Shown here: in pieces, positions 1-5,299 of the stretch
Position numbering within the stretch: the stretch's first letter is position 1
Layout: the number at the start of each line of letters is the position of its first letter
Assembly (NCBI GenBank): GCA_034434015.1
Contig: DAOUAB010000100.1
Location: 1 to 5,299 of the forward strand
DNA: 5,299 nucleotides
DNA from: SpSt-583 sp034434015
GTDB lineage: Bacteria; Chloroflexota; Anaerolineae; Anaerolineales; UBA6663
Direction: 5' to 3'
Program-made: the position numbers and the translations under genes
Notes under the pieces: model-generated
Databases searched by the model: none
The model's input: only the letters and a program-made list of their open reading frames with translations
What the model was told of the DNA's origin: nothing

Positions 1-1333
1 GGGTCGGGTGGTAGACGCCCGTCAGCCGGCCGTCGTCAAACTGGTAGAAGGCCGTGTGCCCCTGCGCCCGCATCGTCTCCACCCAGGCGGGCACCGCGAT
101 GCCGCGCGCCTTCATCAGCTCCACGCCGTGCGCCGCGCCGATGGCGTCCCACATCTCGAACGGCCCCAGCTCCGCCCCGAAGCCGTGGCGCATGGCCTGG
201 TCCACTTCGTACGGCGTGTCCGCGATCTCGGGCAGGCGGCGCGCGGCGTAGGCCAGCAGAGGCAGGGTGGTGTCAATGATGAACGCCGCCCCGCGGTCGT
301 CCTGCCACCTGGGGTCGTGGAAGATCGCGTGCAGGCGGGCCGGCAGCTCCAGGTCCCTGGTCTCCCCGATGACGTCGAAGCGCGGCCTGGTCGGCGGCTG
401 GTACTCCAGCGTCTGCAGGTCCAGGACGTGGAACTCCTTGCCGCCGTCGGCTTTGCGGACTTCTTTGTAGAAGCCCTGGCCGGTCTTGTTGCCCAGCCAC
501 TTGTGGGCCAGCATCTTCTGGACCGGCTCGGGCAGCTGGTACAGCTCGCGGCTTTCGTCGTGCGGAGCCAGCGCGTACAGGTTGGCGGTGACGTGCGCCA
601 GCACGTCCAGGCCCACCAGGTCGCTCAGCCGGAAGGTGCCGGTCTTGGGGTTGCCGATGATTGGGCCGGTGAGCGTGTCCACCTCTTCGACGGTGTAACC
701 GTTATTCAGCGCCGCGATGGTCCGGTACTGCAGGGCGAACACGCCGATGCGGTTGGCGATGAAGTTCGGCGTATCCTTGCACACCACCACCGTCTTGCCC
801 AGCCGGTTCTCGGCGAACGCCGTCAGCCCGGCCACGACCTCCGGGGCGGTGTCGGCGGTGGGGATGATCTCCAGGAGCTTGAGGTAACGCGGCGGATTAA
901 AGAAGTGCGCGCCCAGGAAGTGCCGGCGGAAGTCGTCGCTGCGCCCCTCGGCCATGACCCGGATCGGGATGCCGGAGGTGTTGGACGAGACGATGGCGCC
1001 GGGGCGGCGCAGCGCGTCCAGCCGCGCCAGCAGCTCGCGCTTGGGCTCGAGCTGCTCGATGATCGCCTCCACGATCCAGTCCGCGTCCTGGACGAGGTGG
1101 AGATCATCCTCGGTGTTGCCCAGCCGCACGCGCCGGGCGAGCTCCGGCGCGAACAGCGCGGCCGGGCGCGCCTTGAGCTGGCGGTCCCACAGGGATTTGA
1201 CCAGGCCGTTCCGGTCGCCGTCCTGAGACGGGATATCCAGCAGGACGACGTTCAGACCGACGTTGGCGCAATGGGCGGCGATGCCGCCGCCCATGGTCCC
1301 GGCGCCGATGACGACAACGGTGTTGATCTTCAT
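1..1333 (-). CDS. fadN: 3-hydroxyacyl-CoA dehydrogenase, FadN-like (3' end cut by window edge)
   Basis: This enzyme oxidises (S)-3-hydroxyacyl-CoA to 3-ketoacyl-CoA with NAD+, the third step of cytoplasmic beta-oxidation. Reading from ATG at 1333, 444 codons are open to the window edge without a stop. The N-terminus carries the Rossmann motif GAGTMGGG (residues 10-17) with Asp33 at the end of the second strand, which favours NAD+. Expected catalytic residues are visible: Ser120 in SNTSG, His143 in GAHFFNP, Glu155 in LLEIIP and Asn194 in DTPNFIANR. The first substrate-binding domain ends near GQGFYKE (285-291); after a linker, a second, degenerate 3HCDH-type segment follows (about 335-430). 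The stretch HFFNPPRYLKLLE and this layout resemble FadN of Bacillus, a family of roughly 790 residues with a C-terminal enoyl-CoA hydratase-like domain, which would lie outside the window. GGAGAG six bases upstream supports the start. It follows the TetR gene by 84 bp, probably cotranscribed. The enzyme class is certain; the symbol is less so. Confidence 0.93.
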   Translation of the reverse strand, partial: MKINTVVVIGAGTMGGGIAAHCANVGLNVVLLDIPSQDGDRNGLVKSLWDRQLKARPAALFAPELARRVRLGNTEDDLHLVQDADWIVEAIIEQLEPKRELLARLDALRRPGAIVSSNTSGIPIRVMAEGRSDDFRRHFLGAHFFNPPRYLKLLEIIPTADTAPEVVAGLTAFAENRLGKTVVVCKDTPNFIANRIGVFALQYRTIAALNNGYTVEEVDTLTGPIIGNPKTGTFRLSDLVGLDVLAHVTANLYALAPHDESRELYQLPEPVQKMLAHKWLGNKTGQGFYKEVRKADGGKEFHVLDLQTLEYQPPTRPRFDVIGETRDLELPARLHAIFHDPRWQDDRGAAFIIDTTLPLLAYAARRLPEIADTPYEVDQAMRHGFGAELGPFEMWDAIGAAHGVELMKARGIAVPAWVETMRAQGHTAFYQFDDGRLTGVYHPT

Positions 1334-1337
1334 GAAA

Positions 1338-1343
1338 CTCTCC
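1338..1343 (-). promoter_or_regulatory. ribosome binding site of the 3-hydroxyacyl-CoA dehydrogenase
   Basis: GGAGAG on the minus strand, with GGAG ending six bases before ATG 1333. It fixes the start at this ATG, although the frame stays open upstream as far as the TetR stop codon. The dehydrogenase is therefore translated from its own site. Confidence 0.7.
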
Positions 1344-1417
1344 GCAGTTTGCGCGAACGCCGGCCGGCCGGTGATCGCGCGGCCGACGACCGGCGTGTTG
1401 ATCTCGTCAAGGACCGT

Positions 1418-2044
1418 CTAGACCCACCCGGCGTTGCGCCAGGCGCTTAGCAAATCTTCGACGCCGCGCGCGGCCAGGGCCGCGGCGCGCTTCTTGCCGC
1501 CGGGCAGTTGCCGCGCCAGCGCCAGGGCCGCGATGCCGTGCAGGCTGGCCCACAGGATCTGCACTGCGTCGTCCAGGCGGCGGAGCTGGAGGCCCTCCGA
1601 GCGGGCCCAGGCCTCCAGCGCCGCGCGGGCCTCGTCCAGCAGGGCCTCGGCCTCGGCCAGGTAGGCGGCGCGCTCCAGCGGCGCTCCGCTCAGGCCGTGC
1701 ATGACCTCGTACAGCTCGCGGTGCTGCCAGGCGAAGGCGCAGTAGGCCAGGGCGATCTCGCGCGCGCCGGCGGCCGGCGTGTCCGCCCGCTGGCGGGCCG
1801 CCCGCAGCGCCGCCAGCAGTTGCCGGTGGCCGGCCCGGTTGAGCTCCTCCAGGACGGCGGCCTTGCTCTTGAAGTGTTCGTAGAGGGTGGGGAGGCTGTA
1901 CTCGATCTTCTCGGCGATCTTGCGCGTGGTGACCGCGTGCCAGCCTTCGCGCGCGGCGATTTCCAGCGCAGCGTCCAGGATCGACTGCCGCACCTGCTGC
2001 CGGGCGCGCTCGCGCCGGGTCAGGGGGGCGCGTTCTTCTAGCAT
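1418..2044 (-). CDS. TetR/AcrR-family transcriptional regulator
   Basis: A 208-residue, soluble, probably dimeric DNA-binding repressor of normal TetR length. The N-terminal three-helix DNA-binding domain is clear: helix 1 around residues 15-31 (SILDAALEIAAREG), then the helix-turn-helix TTRKIAEKIEYSLPTLYEHF (39-58) followed by KSKAAVL. The C-terminal ligand-binding half contains WASLHGIAALALARQL, similar to the WHG-type TetR C-terminal domain. The ATG at 2044 is chosen because it leaves the usual short tail before helix 1. No Shine-Dalgarno precedes it and a consensus promoter sits right against it, suggesting a leaderless mRNA. It lies directly upstream of, and in the same direction as, a 3-hydroxyacyl-CoA dehydrogenase. 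By analogy with Bacillus FadR or other TetR-type fatty-acid regulators, it may respond to acyl-CoA and control beta-oxidation; that role and the ligand are inferred from position. The sugar-importer operon upstream is separated from it by a terminator. Confidence 0.93.
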   Translation of the reverse strand: MLEERAPLTRRERARQQVRQSILDAALEIAAREGWHAVTTRKIAEKIEYSLPTLYEHFKSKAAVLEELNRAGHRQLLAALRAARQRADTPAAGAREIALAYCAFAWQHRELYEVMHGLSGAPLERAAYLAEAEALLDEARAALEAWARSEGLQLRRLDDAVQILWASLHGIAALALARQLPGGKKRAAALAARGVEDLLSAWRNAGWV

Positions 2045-2052
2045 TGTTAGAT

Positions 2053-2081
2053 TTTATAACAGGCGTAAGAAAACCTGTCAA
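2053..2081 (-). promoter_or_regulatory. sigma-70-type promoter of the TetR gene
   Basis: On the minus strand a perfect -35 box TTGACA (2081-2076) is followed after exactly 17 bases by TATAAA (2058-2053). This is one mismatch from the consensus pair at the optimal spacing. The last -10 base is only 8 bases before the A of the TetR ATG, so transcription should start at or within about three bases of the start codon. The local sequence is AT-rich against GC-rich surroundings. It probably drives both the TetR gene and the downstream dehydrogenase. Confidence 0.8.
2059..2078. promoter_or_regulatory. candidate TetR operator (inverted repeat in promoter spacer)
   Basis: ACAGG (2059-2063) and its inverse CCTGT (2074-2078) flank ten bases, giving a 20-bp imperfect palindrome; outer T/A positions at 2057 and 2080 extend the symmetry after a mismatch. 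It covers the whole -35/-10 spacer and overlaps the -35 box, so a bound dimer would block RNA polymerase. Size and position suit a TetR autorepression site. A further ACCTGT half site lies 41 bp upstream (2114-2119), about four helical turns away. Binding is inferred, not shown. Confidence 0.5.
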
Positions 2082-2130
2082 TCATTAAATGCGTCTCCGG
2101 GCCGGATCGGACGACCTGTGCCGATGTGCG

Positions 2131-2162
2131 AAAACAGACAGGCGGCCCGGCTGGGCCGCCTG
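2131..2162 (-). terminator. intrinsic terminator of the sugar ABC operon
   Basis: A perfect 10-bp GC-rich stem (2162-2153 with 2148-2139) closes a four-base loop and, on the minus strand, is followed by TCTGTTTT (2138-2131). This is the classic Rho-independent arrangement. It starts 33 bases after the permease stop codon and ends about 50 bases before the TetR -35 box, so it separates the two transcription units. Confidence 0.82.
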
Positions 2163-2194
2163 AAGAGGGCGAAGCGGGGACGGCGCGCGGGCGG

Positions 2195-3442
2195 TTACTT
2201 GGCCGCCCGGCGGGTGGCGACGTCGAAGATGACCGCCGCCGCCAGCACCGCGGCCTTGACGATGTACTGGAGCGAGATATCGATGCCCATCAGGTTCATG
2301 CCGCTGGAGAGCGAGCCCATCACCAGGGCGCCGACGATGGACCCGATCACCTTGCCGATGCCGCCGGCCGGCGACACGCCGCCGATGAAGGCCGCGGCGA
2401 TGGCCTCCAGTTCGAACAGGTTGCCGGCCGTCGTCGTGGCCGATTTGAAGCGCGAGGCGTACAGGATGCCGGAGAGGGCCGAGAGCATGCCCATCGAGCA
2501 GAAGACCACATACGTGATCGTCTTGATGTTGACGCCGCTCAGCTGGGCGGCTTCCGGGTTGCCGCCGACGGCGTAGATATGGCGGCCGAGCACGGTTTGG
2601 GAGGTGACAAAGTCGTAGACGATGACCACGGTCAGCACGATGACGACGGTCCACGACAGGCCGTTGTAGCCGGCCATGATCCAGGTGATGCCGGCGGTCA
2701 GGGCCGAGATGAAGATCACTTTGAGGACGAAGATGTCGGTCGACAGCACTTCAAAGCCGTAGGCCTGCTTCTTGCGGCGGTCGTTGATCTGGCCGACGAC
2801 GATCAGGATGATCGCCAGAGCGCCCAGGATCAGCGTCAGCTTGTGGACGCCGGGCAGCACCGCGGTGTCGGGCGGAAAGATGTCGGGGATAAACCCGTTG
2901 CTCAGGGCGTTGAACGCCTCGTCGGTGATGATGATGGTGCCGGTCTTGGCGGTGACCAGCTGCAAGGCGCCGCGGTACCCCAGCCAGCCGGCCAGCGTGG
3001 CCACGAAGGCTGGGATGCCCAGGTTGGCGACCAGGAAGGCCGTCAACAGGCCGGCGAGCACCCCCAGGACCAGGATCGCGGGGATGACGGCGAAGGCGGG
3101 CAGGTGCAGGCCGCCCTCGATGACCTTGGGGTCGGCCATGGCGATGGCGGCCAGCGCGCCCAGGAAGCCGGAGAGGAAGCCGACCGACAGGTCGATGTGC
3201 CGGATGACGATGACCAGCGTCATCCCGACCGCCAGGACGGCGATGTAGCCCGTCTGGTTGATCAGGTTGCTGATGTTGCGCGACGAAATGAAGATGCCGT
3301 TGGTGGTGATCGTGAAGATCGCCATGATCACGAACAGCGCCACGAACATGCCGTATTCACGGATGTTCTGCTGCAGCACCTTCTGCACATTGGCGACAAA
3401 CGACGACGCTCCAGCCTTCGGCAAGTCGGCGACAGACGACAT
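2195..3442 (-). CDS. mmsB: sugar ABC transporter permease, MmsB/GguB/XylH family
   Basis: The integral-membrane channel subunit of a monosaccharide importer, probably working as a homodimer with the ATPase encoded just upstream. It has 415 residues, close to the 390-420 usual for XylH/GguB-type permeases and longer than RbsC types. About ten or more hydrophobic segments are visible (for example 32-48, 63-80, 84-102, 115-137, 201-217, 235-256, 262-280, 309-328, 363-381, 393-409). Family signatures are RHIDLSVG (81-88), the ATPase-contact loop GGNPEAAQLSG (293-303) and FIGGVSPAGGIG (352-363). The chosen start is ATG 3442, seven bases after AGGAG. A TTG at 3457 would add five residues and overlap the ATPase stop, but its ribosome site would be poor. 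The gap to the ATPase stop is 11 bases, so translation is probably coupled. Substrates are probably pentoses or hexoses; which one cannot be told from sequence. Confidence 0.93.
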   Translation of the reverse strand: MSSVADLPKAGASSFVANVQKVLQQNIREYGMFVALFVIMAIFTITTNGIFISSRNISNLINQTGYIAVLAVGMTLVIVIRHIDLSVGFLSGFLGALAAIAMADPKVIEGGLHLPAFAVIPAILVLGVLAGLLTAFLVANLGIPAFVATLAGWLGYRGALQLVTAKTGTIIITDEAFNALSNGFIPDIFPPDTAVLPGVHKLTLILGALAIILIVVGQINDRRKKQAYGFEVLSTDIFVLKVIFISALTAGITWIMAGYNGLSWTVVIVLTVVIVYDFVTSQTVLGRHIYAVGGNPEAAQLSGVNIKTITYVVFCSMGMLSALSGILYASRFKSATTTAGNLFELEAIAAAFIGGVSPAGGIGKVIGSIVGALVMGSLSSGMNLMGIDISLQYIVKAAVLAAAVIFDVATRRAAK

Positions 3443-3449
3443 AGGGGCT

Positions 3450-3455
3450 CTCCTC
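3450..3455 (-). promoter_or_regulatory. ribosome binding site of the permease, overlapping the ATPase stop
   Basis: GAGGAG on the minus strand lies seven bases before ATG 3442 and shares bases with the ATPase TGA stop (3456-3454). Ribosomes finishing the ATPase would sit on this site, so the two subunits are probably made in a coupled ratio. It argues against the TTG start at 3457. Confidence 0.72.
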
Positions 3456-4974
3456 AATTCGTGGCCAGCTGCATGATGCGCTCCTGCGTGGCTTCTTCGA
3501 TCGGCAGTTCGCCGGTGATTCGGCCGGAGGAGACGATGTAGACGCGGTCGCTCATTCCCAGAATTTCGGGCAGCTCGGATGAGATCATGATAATGCTCAT
3601 GCCCTGCTCCACCAGCCGGGTCATGAGGGTGTAGATCTCGTATTTCGCTCCGACGTCAATGCCGCGCGTGGGTTCGTCCAGGATGAGCAGGTCGGGCTTG
3701 ACGAACAGCCATTTGCCCAGCGAGACCTTCTGCTGGTTGCCGCCGCTCAAATTGCCCACCCGCTGCTCGACGCTCGGCGTCTTGATGTTGAGCGAAGACC
3801 GGTAATCCTCCGCCACCTTCACCTCCGCATTGCCGTTGATGACGCCGCGCCGGGCGATCTCGCGCAGGTTGGCCAGGGTGATGTTTTGCTTGACGTCCTG
3901 GATCAGGATCAGGCCGTCACCCTTGCGGTCTTCGGTGACGTAGGCGACGCCCGCCGCGATGGCCGACTGCGGATGCCGGAAGTGGCAGGGCCGGCCCTTC
4001 AGGGTCAGGCGCCCGTTCACCCGGTAGCCGTCCGGGTTCCCGAAAATGCTCAGGGCCAGCTCGGTGCGCCCGGAGCCCATCAGGCCGGCCAGGCCGACGA
4101 TCTCGCCCTTCTTCACGTGGAAACTGATGTCCTTGAGGATGGTGCGGCCCAGGCTTGGGTCGTAGGCGCTCCAATGGTCCACTTCCAGGACGACCTCCTC
4201 GGAGCGCCGGCGCTCGCGCCGGGGGTAGATGTTGTCGATCTCGCGCCCGACCATGTGCTTGATCAGCATGCCCTCGGTGACCTGGCCAGCGCGGGCGTCC
4301 AGCGTGCAGATCGTCTGGCCGTCGCGCAGGACCGTGATCGTGTCCGCGACCGCCAGCACCTCTTTCAGCTTGTGCGAGATCATGATGCAGGTGACGCCGT
4401 GCTCGCGCAGCTCGCGCAGCAGCCGCAGGAGGTTCTCGCTGTCGTCCTCGTTCAGGGCCGAGGTGGGCTCGTCCAGGATGAGCAGCTTGACGTCCCGGCT
4501 GAGCGCCTTGGCAATCTCGATCAATTGCTGCTTGCCCACGCCCAGGTCTTTGACCTTGGTCGCCGGGTTGACGTCCAGCCGCACCTTCTGGAGGGCCTGG
4601 GTGGCGCGCTTGATCGTCTCGTTCCAGTCGATCGTCAGGCCGCGCTTGATCTCGTTGCCCAGGAAGATGTTCTCGTAGACCGTCATCTCCGGGATGAGCG
4701 CCAGCTCCTGATAGATGATGGCGATGCCGACGCGTTCGCTGTCGCGGATGCTCCGGAAGGTCTGCACCTGGCCGCCAAAGAGGATCTCGCCCGAATATGA
4801 GCCGTGCGGGTAGACGCCGCTCAGGACTTTCATCAGGGTCGACTTGCCGGCGCCATTCTCCCCCACCAGGCAGTGGATCTCGCCGGCGGCGACGCGAAAG
4901 CTGACATTGTTCAGAGCTTTGACGCCGGGGAACTCCTTGGTGATGTTGCGCATCTCCAGGATCGGGGTGCTCAT
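3454..4974 (-). CDS. mmsA: sugar ABC transporter ATP-binding protein, MmsA/GguA/XylG family
   Basis: The cytoplasmic ATPase that powers the sugar importer, 506 residues with two fused nucleotide-binding domains as in RbsA and XylG. Domain 1 has Walker A GENGAGKST (38-46), Q-loop Gln89, signature LGVGKQQ (144-150), Walker B LLILDE (164-169) and switch His201. Domain 2 has the degenerate Walker A GLMGSGRTE (297-305), with Arg replacing Lys as is typical of this family, VTEDRKGDGL, signature LSGGNQQK (409-416) and Walker B LLILDE (429-434). Its switch position reads ISSEL, without histidine, so one ATP site is probably weak, which is normal for carbohydrate-uptake class 2 ATPases. Start ATG 4974 follows AGAGG with four-base spacing. 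It sits between the binding-protein gene (92-bp gap containing a hairpin) and the permease gene (11-bp gap). The neighbouring ChvE-like protein and XylH-type permease favour the multiple-monosaccharide MmsA/GguA or xylose XylG subgroup over ribose. Confidence 0.95.
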   Translation of the reverse strand: MSTPILEMRNITKEFPGVKALNNVSFRVAAGEIHCLVGENGAGKSTLMKVLSGVYPHGSYSGEILFGGQVQTFRSIRDSERVGIAIIYQELALIPEMTVYENIFLGNEIKRGLTIDWNETIKRATQALQKVRLDVNPATKVKDLGVGKQQLIEIAKALSRDVKLLILDEPTSALNEDDSENLLRLLRELREHGVTCIMISHKLKEVLAVADTITVLRDGQTICTLDARAGQVTEGMLIKHMVGREIDNIYPRRERRRSEEVVLEVDHWSAYDPSLGRTILKDISFHVKKGEIVGLAGLMGSGRTELALSIFGNPDGYRVNGRLTLKGRPCHFRHPQSAIAAGVAYVTEDRKGDGLILIQDVKQNITLANLREIARRGVINGNAEVKVAEDYRSSLNIKTPSVEQRVGNLSGGNQQKVSLGKWLFVKPDLLILDEPTRGIDVGAKYEIYTLMTRLVEQGMSIIMISSELPEILGMSDRVYIVSSGRITGELPIEEATQERIMQLATN

Positions 4975-4978
4975 GTCG

Positions 4979-4983
4979 CCTCT
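4979..4983 (-). promoter_or_regulatory. ribosome binding site of the ATPase gene
   Basis: AGAGG on the minus strand, four bases before ATG 4974. The spacing is slightly short but acceptable. The upstream hairpin (5011-5043) does not cover it, so the site should stay accessible. Confidence 0.5.
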
Positions 4984-5010
4984 GGCTCCAGGATGTATGG
5001 GCGGTTGGGG

Positions 5011-5043
5011 CGGGAGAGCGGCGGTGCGGCCGCCGCTCTCCCG
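5011..5043. repeat. perfect 14-bp inverted repeat (intercistronic hairpin)
   Basis: Arms 5011-5024 and 5030-5043 are exactly complementary over 14 bp, mostly G/C, around a five-base loop. In the transcript it begins 24 bases after the binding-protein stop codon and ends 36 bases before the ATPase start. On the minus strand it is followed by a C-rich stretch, not a U-tract, so it is not a standard intrinsic terminator. A role as RNA-stabilising 3' end or partial terminator that raises binding-protein over ATPase/permease levels is inferred; such elements are known between binding-protein and membrane-component genes, for example malE-malF. Confidence 0.75.
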
Positions 5044-5066
5044 ATTATTGTACGAGGGGCGCTGAC

Positions 5067-5299
5067 TTAGGGCAAGCCGGTGAAGTCGGAGGCCGGGTAG
5101 TAGCCGGAGTCGATGATCGCGGCCTTGACGTTGTCTTTGGTGACGGTGACGATGGCCGAGGGCTTGGCCGGGACTTCAATCTTGCCGTTGTTGTAGGTGG
5201 TGGTCTTCTCGGGGGTGCGACCTTCGAGGAAGGCCACGGCGGCGGTGATGGCGTCGGCGACCAGGGTGCGGACGTCCTTGAGGACGGTCATGGACTGCT
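5067..5299 (-). CDS. chvE: sugar-binding protein of ABC importer, ChvE/XylF-like (C-terminal part only)
   Basis: The last 76 codons of a secreted, probably lipid-anchored or periplasmic, monosaccharide-binding protein; the rest, including any signal peptide, lies beyond the right edge. An ATG at 5291 is internal: the frame continues to the edge (QSMTVLKDVRTLV), and that segment corresponds to the late TV.KD.R.LA helix region of periplasmic-binding-protein family 4. The end, VTVTKDNVKAAIIDSGYYPASDF, is characteristic of ChvE/XylF-type proteins, as is the preceding YNNGKIEVPAKPSAI. The stop is TAA at 5069-5067. As the first of three genes in the order binding protein, ATPase, permease, it sets the substrate of the importer. 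ChvE relatives bind xylose, glucose, galactose or arabinose; this fragment lacks most sugar-contacting residues, so the specificity is open. The symbol is a family-level assignment. Confidence 0.85.
   Translation of the reverse strand, partial: QSMTVLKDVRTLVADAITAAVAFLEGRTPEKTTTYNNGKIEVPAKPSAIVTVTKDNVKAAIIDSGYYPASDFTGLP

Noticed and set aside
1380..1411. TTGACG at about 1410-1405 as an internal promoter for the dehydrogenase
   Set aside because: No -10-like hexamer occurs at 16-18 bp; the downstream sequence is almost entirely G/C.
8..1450. Long plus-strand open frame of 480 codons opposite the dehydrogenase gene
   Set aside because: The minus strand here encodes an unmistakable 3-hydroxyacyl-CoA dehydrogenase with all catalytic residues. 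The plus-strand product is low-complexity, rich in Arg, Gly, Val and Asp, with no recognisable domain, as expected of an antisense frame in GC-rich coding DNA.
2045..2081. Upstream extension of the TetR gene to a start near 2081 in another frame
   Set aside because: The 224-codon alternative is frame-shifted relative to the TetR domain, yields an Arg/Pro/Gly-rich sequence and would start inside the -35 box.
2126..3541. Plus-strand open frame of 471 codons rich in Asp, Gln, Gly and His opposite the permease gene
   Set aside because: Its composition mirrors the hydrophobic codons of the permease read backwards. It has no ribosome site, no family resemblance, and runs through the minus-strand terminator.
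3886..4800. Plus-strand open frame of 304 codons opposite the ATPase gene
   Set aside because: It lies wholly inside a canonical ABC ATPase gene, and its translation is a repetitive Leu/Val/Gln/Asp-rich antisense product without motifs.
5067..5291. A separate 74-residue small protein starting at ATG 5291
   Set aside because: The frame continues upstream to the window edge, and the sequence is the C-terminus of a sugar-binding protein, so the ATG is internal.

Overview
The window is a GC-rich bacterial segment in which every supportable gene lies on the minus strand, so genes are described here from high to low coordinates. It holds two transcription units. The upper unit is a carbohydrate ABC importer of the MmsAB-ChvE (GguAB/XylFGH-like) family: the C-terminal end of the sugar-binding protein (cut by the right edge), the double-domain ATPase and the permease. 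It closes with a good intrinsic terminator at about 2131-2162. The lower unit begins about 50 bp beyond that terminator with a strong sigma-70-type promoter, followed by a TetR-family regulator and then a 3-hydroxyacyl-CoA dehydrogenase of the FadN type that runs off the left edge.

The combination suggests a free-living heterotroph that imports plant-type monosaccharides and degrades fatty acids by beta-oxidation. High GC, a probably leaderless regulator mRNA, an MmsAB-type importer and a FadN-like enzyme would fit Chloroflexota (Anaerolineae-like) or a related lineage. This is inference; no marker gene in the window fixes the taxon.

In the sugar unit the binding protein captures the sugar outside the membrane, the permease forms the channel and the ATPase drives uptake. 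A perfect 14-bp hairpin lies between the binding-protein gene and the ATPase gene, where it could keep the binding protein in excess. In the lower unit the TetR protein probably represses its own promoter through a palindrome in the -35/-10 spacer, and through it the downstream beta-oxidation gene, by analogy with acyl-CoA-responsive TetR regulators.

There are no RNA genes, mobile elements, CRISPR arrays or gene-free stretches over 300 bp. The 3-hydroxyacyl-CoA dehydrogenase is open across positions 1-1333 with no internal stop. The long open frames on the plus strand opposite the real genes are antisense by-products of GC-rich codon use. I see no convincing undescribed system; the most interesting items are the compact TetR promoter/operator/leaderless start and the intergenic hairpin.
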